NCBI RefSeq assembly: GCF_949628265.1
Contig: NC_088790.1
Coordinates: 26,912,545 to 26,976,544 of the forward strand
Direction: 5' to 3'
Length of the DNA: 64,000 bases
Origin: Cloeon dipterum
Taxonomy: Eukaryota > Arthropoda > Insecta > Ephemeroptera > Baetidae
Below the pieces are notes generated by a model that saw only the letters and a program-made list of their open reading frames with translations, searched no databases and had not been told where the DNA came from. The translations under genes and the position numbers were made by a program. Of the stretch, positions 41,101 through 50,494 are shown piece by piece. Position 1 is the first letter of the stretch. Every line of letters starts with the position of its first letter.

Positions 41101-43533
41101 AGTTTTTCACGATTCTACGGCGATTGGCTGAACCGATTTTGGTTTTCAGCACGTCAAAAATTAGCAAATATTTTAAAGAATGCACAGTAGCTAGATTGAG
41201 TCTGAAATCGCAGCGGAAGTGCCTTAAAATCGAAAGTCTACGGTGGCGCCATCTGTTGGTGGCTTCGAACACTTTGGGTTTATGCAACTGGTGAATTAAA
41301 TTATTTATTTTTTCAAATTTAACCAATCTTAAAACACTTTTCTGCAGGGTTTGTATTGGGCTTTGGCCGTGGCTGAGCTGACGAAGAACCCGTACCACGA
41401 TGAAGCCGTAGAAGCGCAGGACAGGTTCAATGCAACAGCTCGGGAGATCGACATGGCCACCGAGTCGCCGAAAATTTTGCACATTTACTCAGAAAACAAG
41501 GCTGCCGAGCTGGCTTGTTTCGGCGCGATCAGCCTCTGTCTCACGTTGCTCAACATCCTGTGCATCTTCATTGCGGGCATCATCGTGCTAAAAGTAAAGA
41601 GTTTCCGTGCGAAATCGTCATAAAAAATTGTCATTTTACGTTTCAATTCAGATAAAGGAAGTGGCGCCGAAATCATCGCGTGACGACCTGGACGTTTTCT
41701 GGAAGCACGACATCAAGTTCGTGCGAGACTACAACCGCACCATGCACGGCGAGGAGGGCAATAATATGGGAAATCAGTGAGTTTACGTCTGGAACTTCAT
41801 ACCAACAGGTGTCTCACCACTTGATGCTTTTTCAGACTGATCGAGGAGCTGAGGGGAATGTCAACAGACAAATTGAACGCCGTCGTCAACGAAGCAACAA
41901 GGGACAGCACCTTCTTCGACCGAATTCGCAGGATTAGTTTCATGAATGGCCACCATGACGCAAATGTAGGTTATTTATAGTTTTCAGATTTAACTGTTAA
42001 ATTAAATTAATTCCAAATTGATCCTTATGGAATGAAGGCCGCATAATTTTTAAATTTAAGTTTTGTTAAATAGGAAAATATGGATCATCGTTGAAGGAAA
42101 TTAGAAATTTTTCCTTTATTGTTCAGTCAGCATTGAAATATTTATTTAAAATTAGGCCAATTTTTAGAATTATTTTATTAAAATTAAAAAAATTGTCAAT
42201 CCAGTTCTCTGTAACTCATATTTATTCAATTTTTGTTTAAATTTCTGGTTTCCCTCTTGAAAAATACGTTCTACTGAATCAAGAAAAATCAAAATCTCCA
42301 AGATCTGTCAATGAGATAATTTAAATTAAATTTTACTTCAAAAAAGAATTAAAATCCTCAAATAAAAAATATTTCAGTTCACGTACAGCGGTAGTATGGG
42401 CCGCAACGAGAGCACCTGGTCGCCCAACACGGTCGGCCGCTTTGAAGAGCGTCCGACCATCCGCGACCTCGAGGACCTGTACTCGACCCTGACTGGCCAG
42501 CGTCCCAGGTCGTACGTGCCGTTGCCGGTGCCGACGACCGGAGCGGCGATGCGCAGAAGATCGTTCTCGGCGGTGCCTCGCAAAACCTCGGTGCCAGCCA
42601 TGCCGCTCGCCAAGCGCCGCGAATCCGTCAGCAGACCCAACTCGAAGGTTCCCAACATCAGTCTTGCCACTATCACAGAAACCAACTCGCCAGGTAAAAT
42701 TGATTGTGAGAAAAAAATAAATTCAAAAAATAGAATAAAAAATTCGCCAGTTGTTCGAAGCCACCAACAGATGGCGCCACCATATAATTTTGAAATAAAT
42801 TTAATTTTAAGGCACTTCCTCTGCGATTTCAGACTCAATCCTGCTACTGTGCATTCTTCACTTAATATTAATTCTTTTGACGTGCTGAAAACCAAAATTG
42901 GTGAGGCCAATCACCGTAGAAACGTTAGAAAAGATTTATATTTCAAAAAATATTTTTTTACGATTCTACGGCGATTGGCTAAACTGATTTTGGTTTTCAG
43001 CGCGTCAAAAGAAAGCATATTAAGTGAAGAATGCACAGTGGCGGGATTGAATTTGAAATCACAGCGGAAAGTGCCTTAAAATTAAATTTATTACGAAAGT
43101 ATACGGTGGCGCCATCTGTTGGTGGCTTCAAACACTACGGGCTTATACAATTGGCGTATTTTATAAAAGCGTCGGCTTTCAAGCTAATTTTGCTGCACAT
43201 ATTGCAAATTTAAGAGGCATAAAATGTTTTAATTAAATCAATTTAGTTTATTTTCATTTTCTTTTCCAATAATTTCCATCTCAATTTAATTTGTTTTTAG
43301 CTGGAACTCCAGTGGCGAAGCACGGTCCGCGACGCCCGAGCACGAGCCCCACTCCGAAGCCCAACAAGGAAAAAATGCGCTTCGTCGTCACCCCCGCCGC
43401 GGACGACTCGCTGCCCAACACCCCCGTGGTCGAGAGGAAGACGAGTCAAGGCCCAACAACTGTGCGGAAGGGCGACTACGAGGCCCCCGGAAGCGGAACA
43501 AGCAATCCGCAGAAAAAGTACTCTCTTGTGTGA
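4796..43533 (+). CDS. DUF389-family multipass membrane protein (14 exons, 811 aa)
   Basis: Exons: 4796-5141, 6222-6424, 35847-35924, 35984-36078, 36138-36233, 37311-37460, 38490-38565, 40200-40396, 40460-40604, 41348-41593, 41652-41776, 41836-41965, 42378-42693, 43301-43533. All junctions are GT-AG and the phases close to 2436 nt. The N-terminal 210 residues are low complexity (KKHKFFKSTKK, a Q-rich run, an acidic run). Next comes a small soluble domain with Cys220, 223, 226 and 230 before GIGQ. The membrane core holds about six hydrophobic segments (roughly 309-331, 332-357, 370-392, 417-442, 443-474, 515-545) with the DUF389 hallmarks SMLISPLMGPI (341-351) and GVAISASLLPPAVNAG (448-463). 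The tail (from about 545) is hydrophilic with several RRxS sites. The family is best known in bacteria and its molecular function is not established, so no substrate is assigned. The start at 4796 is chosen over an upstream ATG at 4787 because of its better context. Confidence 0.88.
7605..8046 (-). mobile_element. Family B TTAA-bounded MITE, copy 1
   Basis: A full-length element of about 440 bp. Its ends are TTAA followed by AGTGGAATGATACTGG, and an inverted AGAGG-type end (with ATTGATACTGG) before the closing TTAA. The interior matches the other copies throughout. It has no transposase. TTAA at both ends suggests a TTAA-specific transposase such as piggyBac, but the terminal AG(A/T)GG is not the usual piggyBac CCC, so the superfamily is uncertain. 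Confidence 0.8.
8900..9268. mobile_element. Family D palindromic MITE, copy 1
   Basis: The left arm (from TTAAAGACC) is nearly the reverse complement of the right arm (to GGTCTTTAA), with a short spacer near 9060-9100, so the element could fold into one long hairpin. Each arm carries GCGGGAAA (E2F-like) and GCGCATGCG (NRF1-like). It is bounded by TTAA like family B, but otherwise unrelated in sequence. Confidence 0.8.
10094..10343 (+). mobile_element. Family A hAT-type MITE, copy 1 (right end lost)
   Basis: Starts CAGCGGGGTCCAGATG and continues with the family body (AAGATGGCGTC, then TTTTTTCGCGCC). It is flanked by the perfect 8-bp duplication CTGAGCAC (10086-10093 and 10344-10351), but the last dozen or so bases of the right terminal repeat are missing between the body and the right duplication. 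Confidence 0.82.
11141..11176 (+). repeat. (CT)n microsatellite
   Basis: A pure CT run of about 36 bp inside intron 2. Confidence 0.95.
12227..12586. mobile_element. Family D palindromic MITE, copy 2
   Basis: Same layout as the copy at 8900: TTAA at both ends, arms pairing with each other, an E2F-like TTTCCCGCC in the left arm and its mirror GGCGGGAAA in the right, and CGCATGCG cores on both sides of the centre. Confidence 0.8.
13160..13760. other. GC-rich island in intron 2
   Basis: A CpG-rich stretch of about 600 bp, with GGCGGCGACGGCGG-type runs near 13625, in otherwise AT-rich intron. Open frames across it on both strands are long only because of base composition and show no domain. It may be a regulatory element or alternative promoter; there is no direct evidence. 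Confidence 0.3.
14100..14250. repeat. Decayed relic resembling family C
   Basis: Pieces such as 'gcagccaatcgctaattg', 'ctgtagaaac' and 'gattgagtccaaaatagc' followed by 'gccttaaagtcg' resemble parts of the family C arms, at low identity. It appears to be an old copy. Tentative. Confidence 0.35.
14495..14584 (+). mobile_element. Family A hAT-type MITE, copy 2 (right end only)
   Basis: Only the right part is present: CTTCTTTTCGCGTGACC, then TTTTTTCGCGCC, the GACGCCATATCTGCGCGTC stretch and the closing CCCCGCTG. The left half is absent, so no duplication can be checked. Confidence 0.75.
14585..14690 (-). repeat. Family F dispersed repeat, copy 1
   Basis: About 100 bp that is the reverse complement of 47530-47632, sharing 'ttagaccagcagcccaattt' and 'cctcatctgcttcaaactgg' almost exactly. 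It directly abuts the right end of a family A element. Confidence 0.75.
15724..16113 (+). mobile_element. Family B MITE, copy 2 (diverged)
   Basis: Begins TTAAAGATGATTGATAC and ends with GTATCAATCCACTG just before a TTAA that also starts the next copy. More diverged than its neighbour, with small deletions. Confidence 0.75.
16110..16552 (+). mobile_element. Family B MITE, copy 3
   Basis: A full-length copy in the same orientation as copy 2, abutting it through one TTAA. Ends are TTAAAGAGGAATGATACTG and CAGTATCATTCCACTTTAA. Confidence 0.85.
19420..19990 (-). mobile_element. Family B MITE, copy 4, decayed and split by a family A insertion
   Basis: Family B interior is recognisable before 19656 ('ttgccaattgttcgg', 'ctctcgtcgggatc', 'tttttggggaaac') and resumes after 19944 ('aagtaggtaaacagtcctc', 'catttgaaaagcgtgctt'). 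The ends are not clear. The inserted family A element is listed separately. Confidence 0.7.
19664..19936 (+). mobile_element. Family A hAT-type MITE, copy 3, nested in family B
   Basis: A complete element starting CAGCGGGGGCCAGATG and ending CCCCGCTG, with the perfect 8-bp duplication ATCTCAAG at 19656-19663 and 19937-19944. The duplicated bases belong to the host family B copy. CAGCG ends (hAT pattern YARNG) and 8-bp duplications fit the hAT superfamily. It carries AAGATGGCG and TTTTTTCGCGCC. Confidence 0.88.
20997..21270 (+). mobile_element. Family A hAT-type MITE, copy 4
   Basis: A complete element from CAGCGGAGGCC to CCCCCGCTG. The flanking octamers (AAAATTAG and TAAATTAA) agree at six of eight positions, as expected for an older duplication. 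Confidence 0.82.
23732..23749 (+). repeat. (TATC)n microsatellite
   Basis: Four tandem TATC units. Confidence 0.85.
24325..24740. mobile_element. Family C palindromic element, copy 1
   Basis: The two halves are reverse complements: GAAGCCGCCAACAGATGGCG near 24340 and its mirror near 24690-24715, with CAAAATCGGTT and AACTGATTTTGG-type segments around the centre. No coding frame is convincing. Outer ends are less well kept than in the 40863 and 56817 copies. Confidence 0.78.
25217..25238 (+). repeat. (GA)n microsatellite
   Basis: A short pure GA run in a GC-richer intronic island. Confidence 0.9.
26286..26561 (+). mobile_element. Family A hAT-type MITE, copy 5
   Basis: A complete 276-bp element, CAGCGGGATCC to GGCCCCCGCTG, with the perfect 8-bp duplication CTCATAAT at 26278-26285 and 26562-26569. 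This is one of the cleanest examples fixing the family's exact ends. Confidence 0.9.
28051..28447. mobile_element. Family D palindromic MITE, copy 3
   Basis: TTAA-bounded, with arms pairing over nearly the whole length. Compared with the other two copies it carries an extra 'acgtagcacaagtag'-like block in one arm near 28155 and its mirror near 28330-28345, so the change exists in both arms. Confidence 0.8.
32160..32540 (+). repeat. Family G AT-rich dispersed repeat, copy 1
   Basis: Matches 48470-48895 at moderate identity: 'catttaatttaataaa' followed by 'acaattttgtttcaa', then 'ttgctggaataaatttatga', and a tail resembling 'aaagcaatttaaaaagcc'. Class unknown. Confidence 0.5.
34514..34956 (+). 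mobile_element. Family B MITE, copy 5
   Basis: A full-length copy from TTAAAGAGGAATGATACTG to GTATCATTCCACTTTAA. It contains an open frame of 97 codons (34663-34956) whose stop is the TAA of the terminal TTAA. Confidence 0.85.
34975..35315 (-). mobile_element. Family B MITE, copy 6 (decayed, opposite orientation)
   Basis: Lies just beyond copy 5 in the opposite direction. Segments such as 'gcaacaattgaaaatatt', 'tctacaatgtgcaataata', 'gatttcaagtagggagacag' and a closing 'ccaatcctctttaaa' identify it; identity is low. Confidence 0.6.
36892..37149 (+). mobile_element. Family A hAT-type MITE, copy 6 (intron 5 of the DUF389 gene)
   Basis: CGGCGGGGCC (first bases changed) to TCCCCGCTG. The right end lacks the usual CGTCGCACGAATCTG stretch. 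Flanking octamers match only weakly. AAGATGGCG and TTTTTTCGCGCC are kept. Confidence 0.78.
37739..38181 (-). mobile_element. Family B MITE, copy 7 (intron 6 of the DUF389 gene)
   Basis: A full-length copy with TTAA at both ends (37739 and 38178), TIR AGTGGAATGATACAGG on the left and a slightly altered right end (TATATAGTTCCTCT). Confidence 0.82.
39018..39459 (+). mobile_element. Family B MITE, copy 8 (intron 7 of the DUF389 gene)
   Basis: A full-length copy. The left end is TTAAAGAGGAATGATACTG; the right end is CAGTATCATTCCACTTTG, where the closing TTAA has been altered. Confidence 0.82.
40863..41297. mobile_element. Family C palindromic element, copy 2 (intron 9 of the DUF389 gene)
   Basis: A complete copy with long terminal inverted repeats: AATTGACCAGTTGCATAAAC on the left and its mirror ending GGTGAATT on the right. 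It fills more than half of the 743-bp intron, and the arms can pair almost end to end. Confidence 0.85.
42741..43160. mobile_element. Family C palindromic element, copy 3 (intron 13 of the DUF389 gene)
   Basis: AATTCGCCAGTTG on the left has a short deletion relative to the other copies; the right end is GGCGTATT. It lies 47 bp after the exon 13 donor. Both arms are largely intact. Confidence 0.82.
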
Positions 43534-43909
43534 GAAGACAGTTTTCGTCCAGCTAACTCGGAAAAAAATGTGTCAGAAAAAATCTCTCTCTCTATATTCT
43601 TTTAAAGAAATAAAAATGGGCCCTAGTTTAAGCATGTTGGTGATGGCGGAGTTACTTAATTCTCGACGAATAAGTAATTTTATTTTAATCGTACGATGAG
43701 GTTGAAAGTTTATTTATTGAATCGAACGCAATCATTACGAAAGAGGCTAGAATTTTAATGCAACTTAATTTCTCATCATTCTGTTTATTTTAAGTTAGTT
43801 TTTATACATTGTTTTATTGTTATACAAAAATTATTGTGGAAGTTATTAAACGAAACTCACGTTGAGGTATAGTTTGTATGCTTTTGAGCTCAATCGGTGC
43901 CTTTTATTG

Positions 43910-43915
43910 AATAAA
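43910..43915 (+). terminator. Candidate poly(A) signal of the DUF389 gene
   Basis: AATAAA about 380 nt after the stop codon. The earlier AATAAA at 43609-43614 (about 75 nt after the stop) is an equally possible shorter form. Confidence 0.4.
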
Positions 43916-44000
43916 ATTTCTTTAAAATTTATATTTTGACTTTAATTTATAAAATAGTTTTGCCAGTTTGAAATGTTTACAATTTAGACTGAATTTTAAC

Positions 44001-44249
44001 CAGCGGGCGACGCGCAAATATGGCGTCCGGTGGAGTTTGGCGCGAAAAAACGGTCACGTGAAAATGCCGCGAAAAGAAAGCAGTTTTCGTCAATATTGCG
44101 ACATAATTTGCATTGTGTCTTTTAAATCGTAAAAACAAACTCTTGACACTCGTACGGGATTCAAAAGAGAGCTTTTTGTTTCCCCACATTGAGACGCCAT
44201 CTTGGATCTGCGCAGTGAGAACGAATTTTATCGCACATTAACCCCGCTG
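44001..44249 (-). mobile_element. Family A hAT-type MITE, copy 7
   Basis: In reverse orientation, CAGCGGGCGACGCGC to ACCCCGCTG, with the perfect 8-bp duplication ATTTTAAC at 43993-44000 and 44250-44257. Confidence 0.87.
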
Positions 44250-44689
44250 ATTTTAACCAGATCAAATTTCCTGACATCATTTGAAAGCCACACAACGAAA
44301 CAAAAATTGGCATTCCCAAGAAATTTCTGCGGTTGGAATTCCCTTAATCCGCTCTGATTTTAGCGGAAATGAAACAATGAAATTTAACCACATGGAAGAA
44401 AATATAGGGACCTGATTTTCGTATAAATTACAAATTTACCAAAGCACAAATGAGCAGTTGAGTGCGATGACATCCTTTTTATCTTGTCTATTATACAATT
44501 TTATTGTTTAATCAAGCTTTCGTTCATTTAAAAAAATTTGATTTACTTTATTTTGTGTTTTCAATTAACATTATTATTTTTCGGATATAAAAAACTATGC
44601 AAGAGAGTTCTAGACCTATTTAAAAAATTAAATTTAATTGTTTTCAACCTGTTTGGGAAATTTTATTTTTTTGTTTGAACGTCAAAACT

Positions 44690-44930
44690 CACCCACTGAT
44701 CGATTTTTCTCATTGTACGGTGTCTAAAAACGCCAAAATTCCGCTAGTTAAGCGCAAATTTTATTTTTAAATCACTTACTTGAAAGTTTGGAACATTTAA
44801 ATTTACTAAAATCGTCGAATTGAAGGATTTCCAGCACTGTTCGTGATTCACACCAGGAAAAGCTACACGAATTCCATGGTTTTGCCAAAAACTAAAACGT
44901 CAAAACCTAAGAGTTTCCTTGTCAGCTATT
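44690..44930. repeat. Weak dispersed repeat (family H)
   Basis: A block around 'gaattccatggttttgcc' followed by 'aaaaacta' (about 44867-44895) reappears inverted near 63105-63135. 'cactgatcgatttttct' near 44695 resembles 63588-63606 in direct orientation. Old and rearranged; the family is tentative. Confidence 0.4.
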
Positions 44931-45229
44931 TTTGAGTCAGTTTTTGTCTTCAATTTACTTTTCAGCTGCTAGTAAATAGGAACTGCACCCTATATTTAGA
45001 CACAATGACAGAGAAATATCGTTGCTTAGCCAAACTAATTTCTATAAAAAGCCTAGAGAAGTTCATTAAAATCTGCAAGTCATAGTTATTTTGGTTATTT
45101 TTAGCTTCTGAATACCCCGGACTAATTTTTCCCTCCGACTTCGGTTCGGCCCCATTAATTCCGCCAGGATAATTCATTCCTTATCTCCATGCAGTGTTTG
45201 TACAATTTTATCAAACACATAAAGGGCGA

Positions 45230-45638
45230 AAGGGAACCGCGATAAAGGCGCGGAGATGGAGATTTCCCGACGCCGGGTGGCGCGCTCGATTGACCGGCTG
45301 GCGCTAGTTACGAGGGTCGACCGTCAGTTGGCGCCAAAAGCCGCTGCGGCGCTGGCTGGTTGATACAGGCAGGGTCGGCGCCTCTCACCCGAGCACCGAC
45401 ACCGAAAGTCATGCGGGTCACCGAGCGGCTGTAGACGAGGACGGCCAAGGGAGTCCCGCAGGACGTTGACAGTCGCGGCCCTCAGCAGGAGAGGGTGGTG
45501 GCGAGCGGTGGCAAGGCGGCCAGAGGCGAGGCGGCGGCCGGCAGCCCGCAGGAGGCGCTGCTCCGGCGTGTGACCTTGCTCGTCCTTGACCAGCGCGCGG
45601 GCGGCATGACCCGCGAGTAAGCGACCTCCGCGCCAAAG
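45230..45638 (+). promoter_or_regulatory. Candidate promoter and noncoding first exon of the PPP1R3-type gene
   Basis: A sharply GC- and CpG-rich block in AT-rich surroundings. It contains an initiator TCAGTT at 45324-45329 and ends at a strong splice donor (CCAAAG|GTGAGT, last exon base 45638). Nothing in it reads as a conserved protein on either strand. The next coding exon on this strand with a matching acceptor is at 55429. Linking them is inference; it could instead belong to an unrecognised noncoding transcript. Confidence 0.4.
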
Positions 45639-47529
45639 GTGAGTCGTCCTCTCAGCCATTGACTACTTCAGGTAATTGGAAGCTCTCTCATCAGAATATT
45701 TTCCCGCGTCTTTCTCTGATTTTTTTTCCGTGAGAAGTGTGTGTGATTTTGAGCACCATGCAGGAAACGCTGCTGCAGCCGCGGACCAACTCTTAACTTC
45801 ATTCATGTGTTCGTATGGCAGTGACAGTGGTGGATGCGTATATGCGTGTGTGCTGCTTGTCGTCGGTCACGTAGGTCGACTACCGTGAGTGTCCAGTGTG
45901 CGCACAAGCCGAGTAGGCTTCAGCAGTTGAACCGACACCCGACACACGGCACGCTGTGCTTCCTCGTCCGGATTCTTTGGCCATTGCGGTTGAGTTATTT
46001 GTTACCCTTGGCCTTATCACTTTCTTGCTCAGCTTTTCGCGTTCATCTTGATTCGTGTTACAGTGACTCACTCCTATCGATTTTGGATAAGTTTTGCAGA
46101 TTTCGTAACAGTTTAAAGGTATTAATTTTGATTGTTTAATGTATATTCATAAATATTTTATTATTTCATCACGCTTTGAAATGGCACGTGGTTCTGATTT
46201 GATCTGTGTAATTTAAAAATAGCCGCCTCTGCCTAGTCCAACGCTCTTGACAGACTCTATAATAATTGTATAAAAATCAATAAACCGCCAAATTTTAAGT
46301 TTTTGTTGCATAATTGCCGAATTTCTAAAAATGAAGATGACCTTAATTCGCTAAATTCTAAATAATTTTTTCTGTGTATTTACCTGGTATCTAATAAGCT
46401 TGTAGCCATAAATCATCATTAATTTACTGGGTTGACTAGTTTCAAAAGTTTAACAGAAGGCAGAAATTCGGGCGGCCTCGTAGAACCTTCTAAAAGCTTC
46501 TGCATATACGCAGCGATTTGCGTTGCCGCCGAATAAAAAAGGATATTCCCTCCACATTGAGATTTACGCTGCGTAATATATTCTTAGTCAAATAGGTCAG
46601 TTATTTGACACCTAAATATATCCATCCCATTTCATTAAAAAATTTGCATTTTCAACAAACATGAAAGCACTTACTTACAATCGTATTTATTTTTACTCAA
46701 TCGTGCATTTTTTTATTTGATTTTATCTTTTTGTCCAGTTTTACAGTTTTAGACCTCATATCGATTTTCCGCGTTGATGATGTAACAAGAGGGCAAGTTT
46801 AGCGAATTTATATCCGTCGTATTCTGTTATCGATCACATTTATTGCTCCACATTTCTTTGACTTTTGTCAATCCAACAAGGTCAATCAAAATTATTAACT
46901 ATTTTTACTGCCGATGTGAACTAAGATCCGCAAGTATTCAGTAAATATTTTCATGCAAATTTTCGGGGCCAAATTGATAATTACGTATTTTGTCATCAAA
47001 TGGCATCAATAGCAATAACAGATAAATTTTCTGTTCAATAAAACTTGACATTTTCGTTTTCCCCTCGCCATGAGTGGTTTTAACCATCATCTTTTTATTT
47101 TTGTTTATTTTTATCCTCTAAAGAGCTTCCTCGCAAAAATGTCAAGTGCGCGGTTGTCGAAAAAGAGCAGTTTCCCGCCAGTGCGTGCGCCAGCGCGACG
47201 CGCGAGCAGCCGAAATTTCTCGTACGCCTTTTTCTCCCTTGGGTGCATTCCTTGCTACCCTCTCGCCGACGCGTCTCTGTCAATAAAGCTAATTTCGAGC
47301 AAATGGAAAAGTCAGAAAGAGAGATTAGCGAGAGAGAATTCGAGCCATTCGCGCAATCGTTTGTGAGACACCGCGTGAAGCAGCAGCAACAGCAGGCGTA
47401 TCCAATAAAAAGACAGTAGGGAAACTCTGTTAATTAATTCTACTCGTTAATTCGAACGAAGATTAAATTGAATGGGCCTGGATAAAGATTTTGAACCTTT
47501 TATAAATTGTAATATTTTTAAATGCAGTA

Positions 47530-47632
47530 AGTTTATCTTTAAAATTGGGATTAAATCAATTATAAATTAGAATAAATAACCAGTTTGAAGCAGATGAGGA
47601 AAATTGGGCTGCTGGTCTAATATAATTTAAAT
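47530..47632 (+). repeat. Family F dispersed repeat, copy 2
   Basis: The reverse complement of 14585-14690, with near identity over about 100 bp. Here no family A element lies next to it. Confidence 0.75.
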
Positions 47633-47813
47633 TTGAATGAAAATCTGCTTTTAATTTGTATTAAATGGTTCGTTCTTGTTGGAAATTGCACTAAAATGCT
47701 AATTGAAAAATAAATAAATAATCCTACTACATTAAATTTTCCACATCACCTCTTAAGCAGTTATATATTTTATTTTTTACCACCACAGAATTGCGAGAAC
47801 AAGTTATAGTCTC

Positions 47814-48258
47814 TTAAAGTGGAATGATACTGGGCAACAATTGAAAACTATTTAAATTGTTGGATGCCTTAAACAATTGACCGATAAACAATTTGTTCAA
47901 CAATTTGCAATAATAAAAAAATGACCTTCGCCCACAGTAAAAATTCAAATTTTGCCAATTTTCTCCAAAATGTACAGTGTTTGAACATTTTTTCTTGGCA
48001 TATTCCGATTCCTCTCGTCGAGATCTGTCCAATTGTGTATGCCACTTATTGGGGAAACTCTTGCTTTTGAAATTAAATCGGATTTCAAGTAAGGAGACAG
48101 CCATTACCATTTGAAAAGCACAGTAACCTTTCAGCCGATTTTCTCAAAAAATTACAGCGCTTCTTAGGTCAATTTAGGCTTTAACTGAATCCTAAGGGAC
48201 GAGTTTATGCATTGACAACAAGCATTTTCCAGGCTTTTCCAGTATCATTCCTCTTTAA
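47814..48258 (-). mobile_element. Family B MITE, copy 9
   Basis: A full-length copy with TTAA at both ends; TIRs AGTGGAATGATACTGG and AGAGGAATGATACTGG (inverted). It contains a 98-codon open frame on the - strand (47814-48110), equivalent to that in copy 5. Confidence 0.85.
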
Positions 48259-48469
48259 TTGTTAACATCCAAATTTTAAACCTTTGTAAAACTTTTGAAC
48301 TGCGCTTGTCTTCAATTTGATCCAATATATCTGTTTTTACCTTTCTCCAGAAGAATTAAAAATCCTTTCTGGGGTTATAACATATTTGCGATACAAAAAA
48401 AATCGGCTATTACAGAAAAGACGATGGCTAAGATATATTTAGCTAAAATTTCTGATTACAAACCTTTTT

Positions 48470-48895
48470 AAGGTGTGCGGGAAAATAAATATTAAAAACA
48501 TATGTATAAGAAATCAATCAAGTCTTAATTTGAAATTTTATTCATTATTTTATTTACATATTATTTAAATAAATATTTTACATTTAACAAACATTTAATT
48601 TAATAAACACAATTTTTAATTTCAAAGCAGTACAAAAAAACCTTGAAAAATCAACAATAAAAGCTTCAATTAAGAACCAAAATTTCCTTATTGCTGGAAT
48701 GAATTTATGAATTTAAGTTTCTGCTCCATTCTGTATTTAGATCAAAATATATAAAAATAACATTCATTGTGAACTTATATCGGCAGTTTAGGTTGATGGT
48801 TGACATTTTTTCTAAGCAAATCTCGTGTAAATATATATTTTTTTTCAAATTATAAAGCGATTTCAAAAAAACCAACACCAATCGCGATGGCTAAA
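48470..48895 (+). repeat. Family G AT-rich dispersed repeat, copy 2
   Basis: Aligns by eye to 32160-32540. It is bracketed by a direct duplication of 'gatggctaa(g/a)atatattt' followed by 'agcta' at about 48423 and 48887, which could mark element boundaries. Confidence 0.5.
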
Positions 48896-48944
48896 ATATA
48901 TTTAGCTAATTTTCTCGACTTTTCACTGCACACAAAGATGTCTT

Positions 48945-49222
48945 TTATGTTGACATCACCAAGGCACGGAGTAAAAAGTAATTCGAAACGAAGAGCAATG
49001 CAAGGAACGTGGCTGCGAGTGACAGTGGTGGAAATTGAGGGGGCACCTGTCGCAGGCGATCCGAGATGGCACGGTGCGAATCGCACAGTGCGAATACTTT
49101 ATTTGTCCATCTGTCCCCACTCGGAGCAGCAAGTGCACGCCGCCGAGATCCAGGCCAATTCTCGCACACCGCCTATCGTGGAAGGCAGTAGTGAGGTAGT
49201 TTTAGCTTTAGACGCGGTTTAG
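48945..49222 (+). other. Candidate alternative leader exon
   Basis: A GC-richer block ending at a good donor (TTTAG|GTGAGT, last base 49222) after an in-frame stop, so if transcribed it would be noncoding. It may be an alternative 5' exon of the gene starting near 54607 or 55430. Speculative. Confidence 0.25.
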
Positions 49223-50494
49223 GTGAGTTTTCGCCTCCTATTTTATTCTATTAGCGAATCGTTAAAGCAGCAGAGAAGCTGTTTTTGGCTGCTTCTAATT
49301 CGTGATCCGTGCGACTGGCCAACATTCCGTTCTGTGGCTTCCTTTTCAAGCTAAAAGCGTTGCGCACACAATCAGTGGCATAGCGAAAGTGGTATGTTAA
49401 AACGTTTAAAAGATCGTTATTTTTTGTCCTTTAACTCGCCAGTTAATTTTTGTTTATTTTTCATGATTTACTTTGAAAATTGAATTCTATTTCCATCAGT
49501 TAAGCTAAGTCAAATCTGTTTATTATATTATTTGGGATATATTTGTCTAAACTTGGTTCAATGGAAAATTTCGATCTTTTCAGAATTTCCAAAAAAATGT
49601 TTCATATTTTTCTAAGTTCTACAGGCATCTTGCTTCGCCATTGTGGAGCTTTATAATAATCACGGCTCAAATATTAATCATGAAATTAAAAAAAAAATCA
49701 TTTCAATTTCTTCACCAAGTTTTTTTTATTTTCAAAGAGCTAAAGATAACTTCATTCATTCAATCGCTGTCCTCGTTAATGCAGATCTCTTTTCCATATC
49801 TGCATCCGATTCTCGTTAGACAAGTTCACCATGACACGGTAATAAACATTGATTATATCCGTCTAATTATATATAAACGCTCTCAACATCAACATCTGAC
49901 CCTGCGTCGCGTTATTTGAACATGTTTTCTGCTCCAATGATTGACATTTTCGACGCACTCGGGCAATTAGTCTCGCAGATTTTTGACGTGAGAAACCATT
50001 TCAAATGTGGAGCACTCGCGAGAATGTTTGTTTACGAAGAGAGATTTTCAGAAGCTGGTCACAAGAGAAAATTGCGTCAGCAACGCGTCCGTCTCGGTCC
50101 AACTCGCCGTATTTACAGCGGACATGTGATCGTCGGCGGATTTTTTTTTTATTTTTTGATCGTGTGATCTCGCCGAGTTCTTTAAATTAAAGCACCACGC
50201 GGCCCTTTTGGCACCAGCAGTCGGCGCGTTTCAAAATAGTGTAGCTCATTTGTTGTTAATGTGTGGCTTTTGCATAAGTTTGCATTGTGATGTACGTGCA
50301 CTCGGTGGCCAGACCACGACCGGCAGCTGCATTCGCCGCACTGCTTGCAAACTGCCAACGCAGTTAAATTCGACTCCGTTCCAACGACGCACTGAAATCT
50401 GAGGTGAATGTCCTTTTTTGTTCTGCGGAATTTCTTACTTTTAAAAAAGGAGGAAAATATTGCGAAAAATCTTATGTAAAAATTACATAACTTT

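Larger units (their letters stand above)
43534..45240 (+). other. DUF389 3' UTR and spacer
   Basis: AATAAA hexamers at 43609-43614 and 43910-43915 are the likely poly(A) signals (the second also lies in an AT-rich context). After them come a family A element (44001-44249), a weak family H repeat (44690-44930) and unassigned AT-rich DNA. Confidence 0.6.

Noticed and set aside
45324..45659. Minus-strand frames of 111 and 72 codons over the GC-rich block
   Set aside because: Arg/Ala/Pro-rich composition, no domain, and the block looks like a promoter or leader exon on the other strand.
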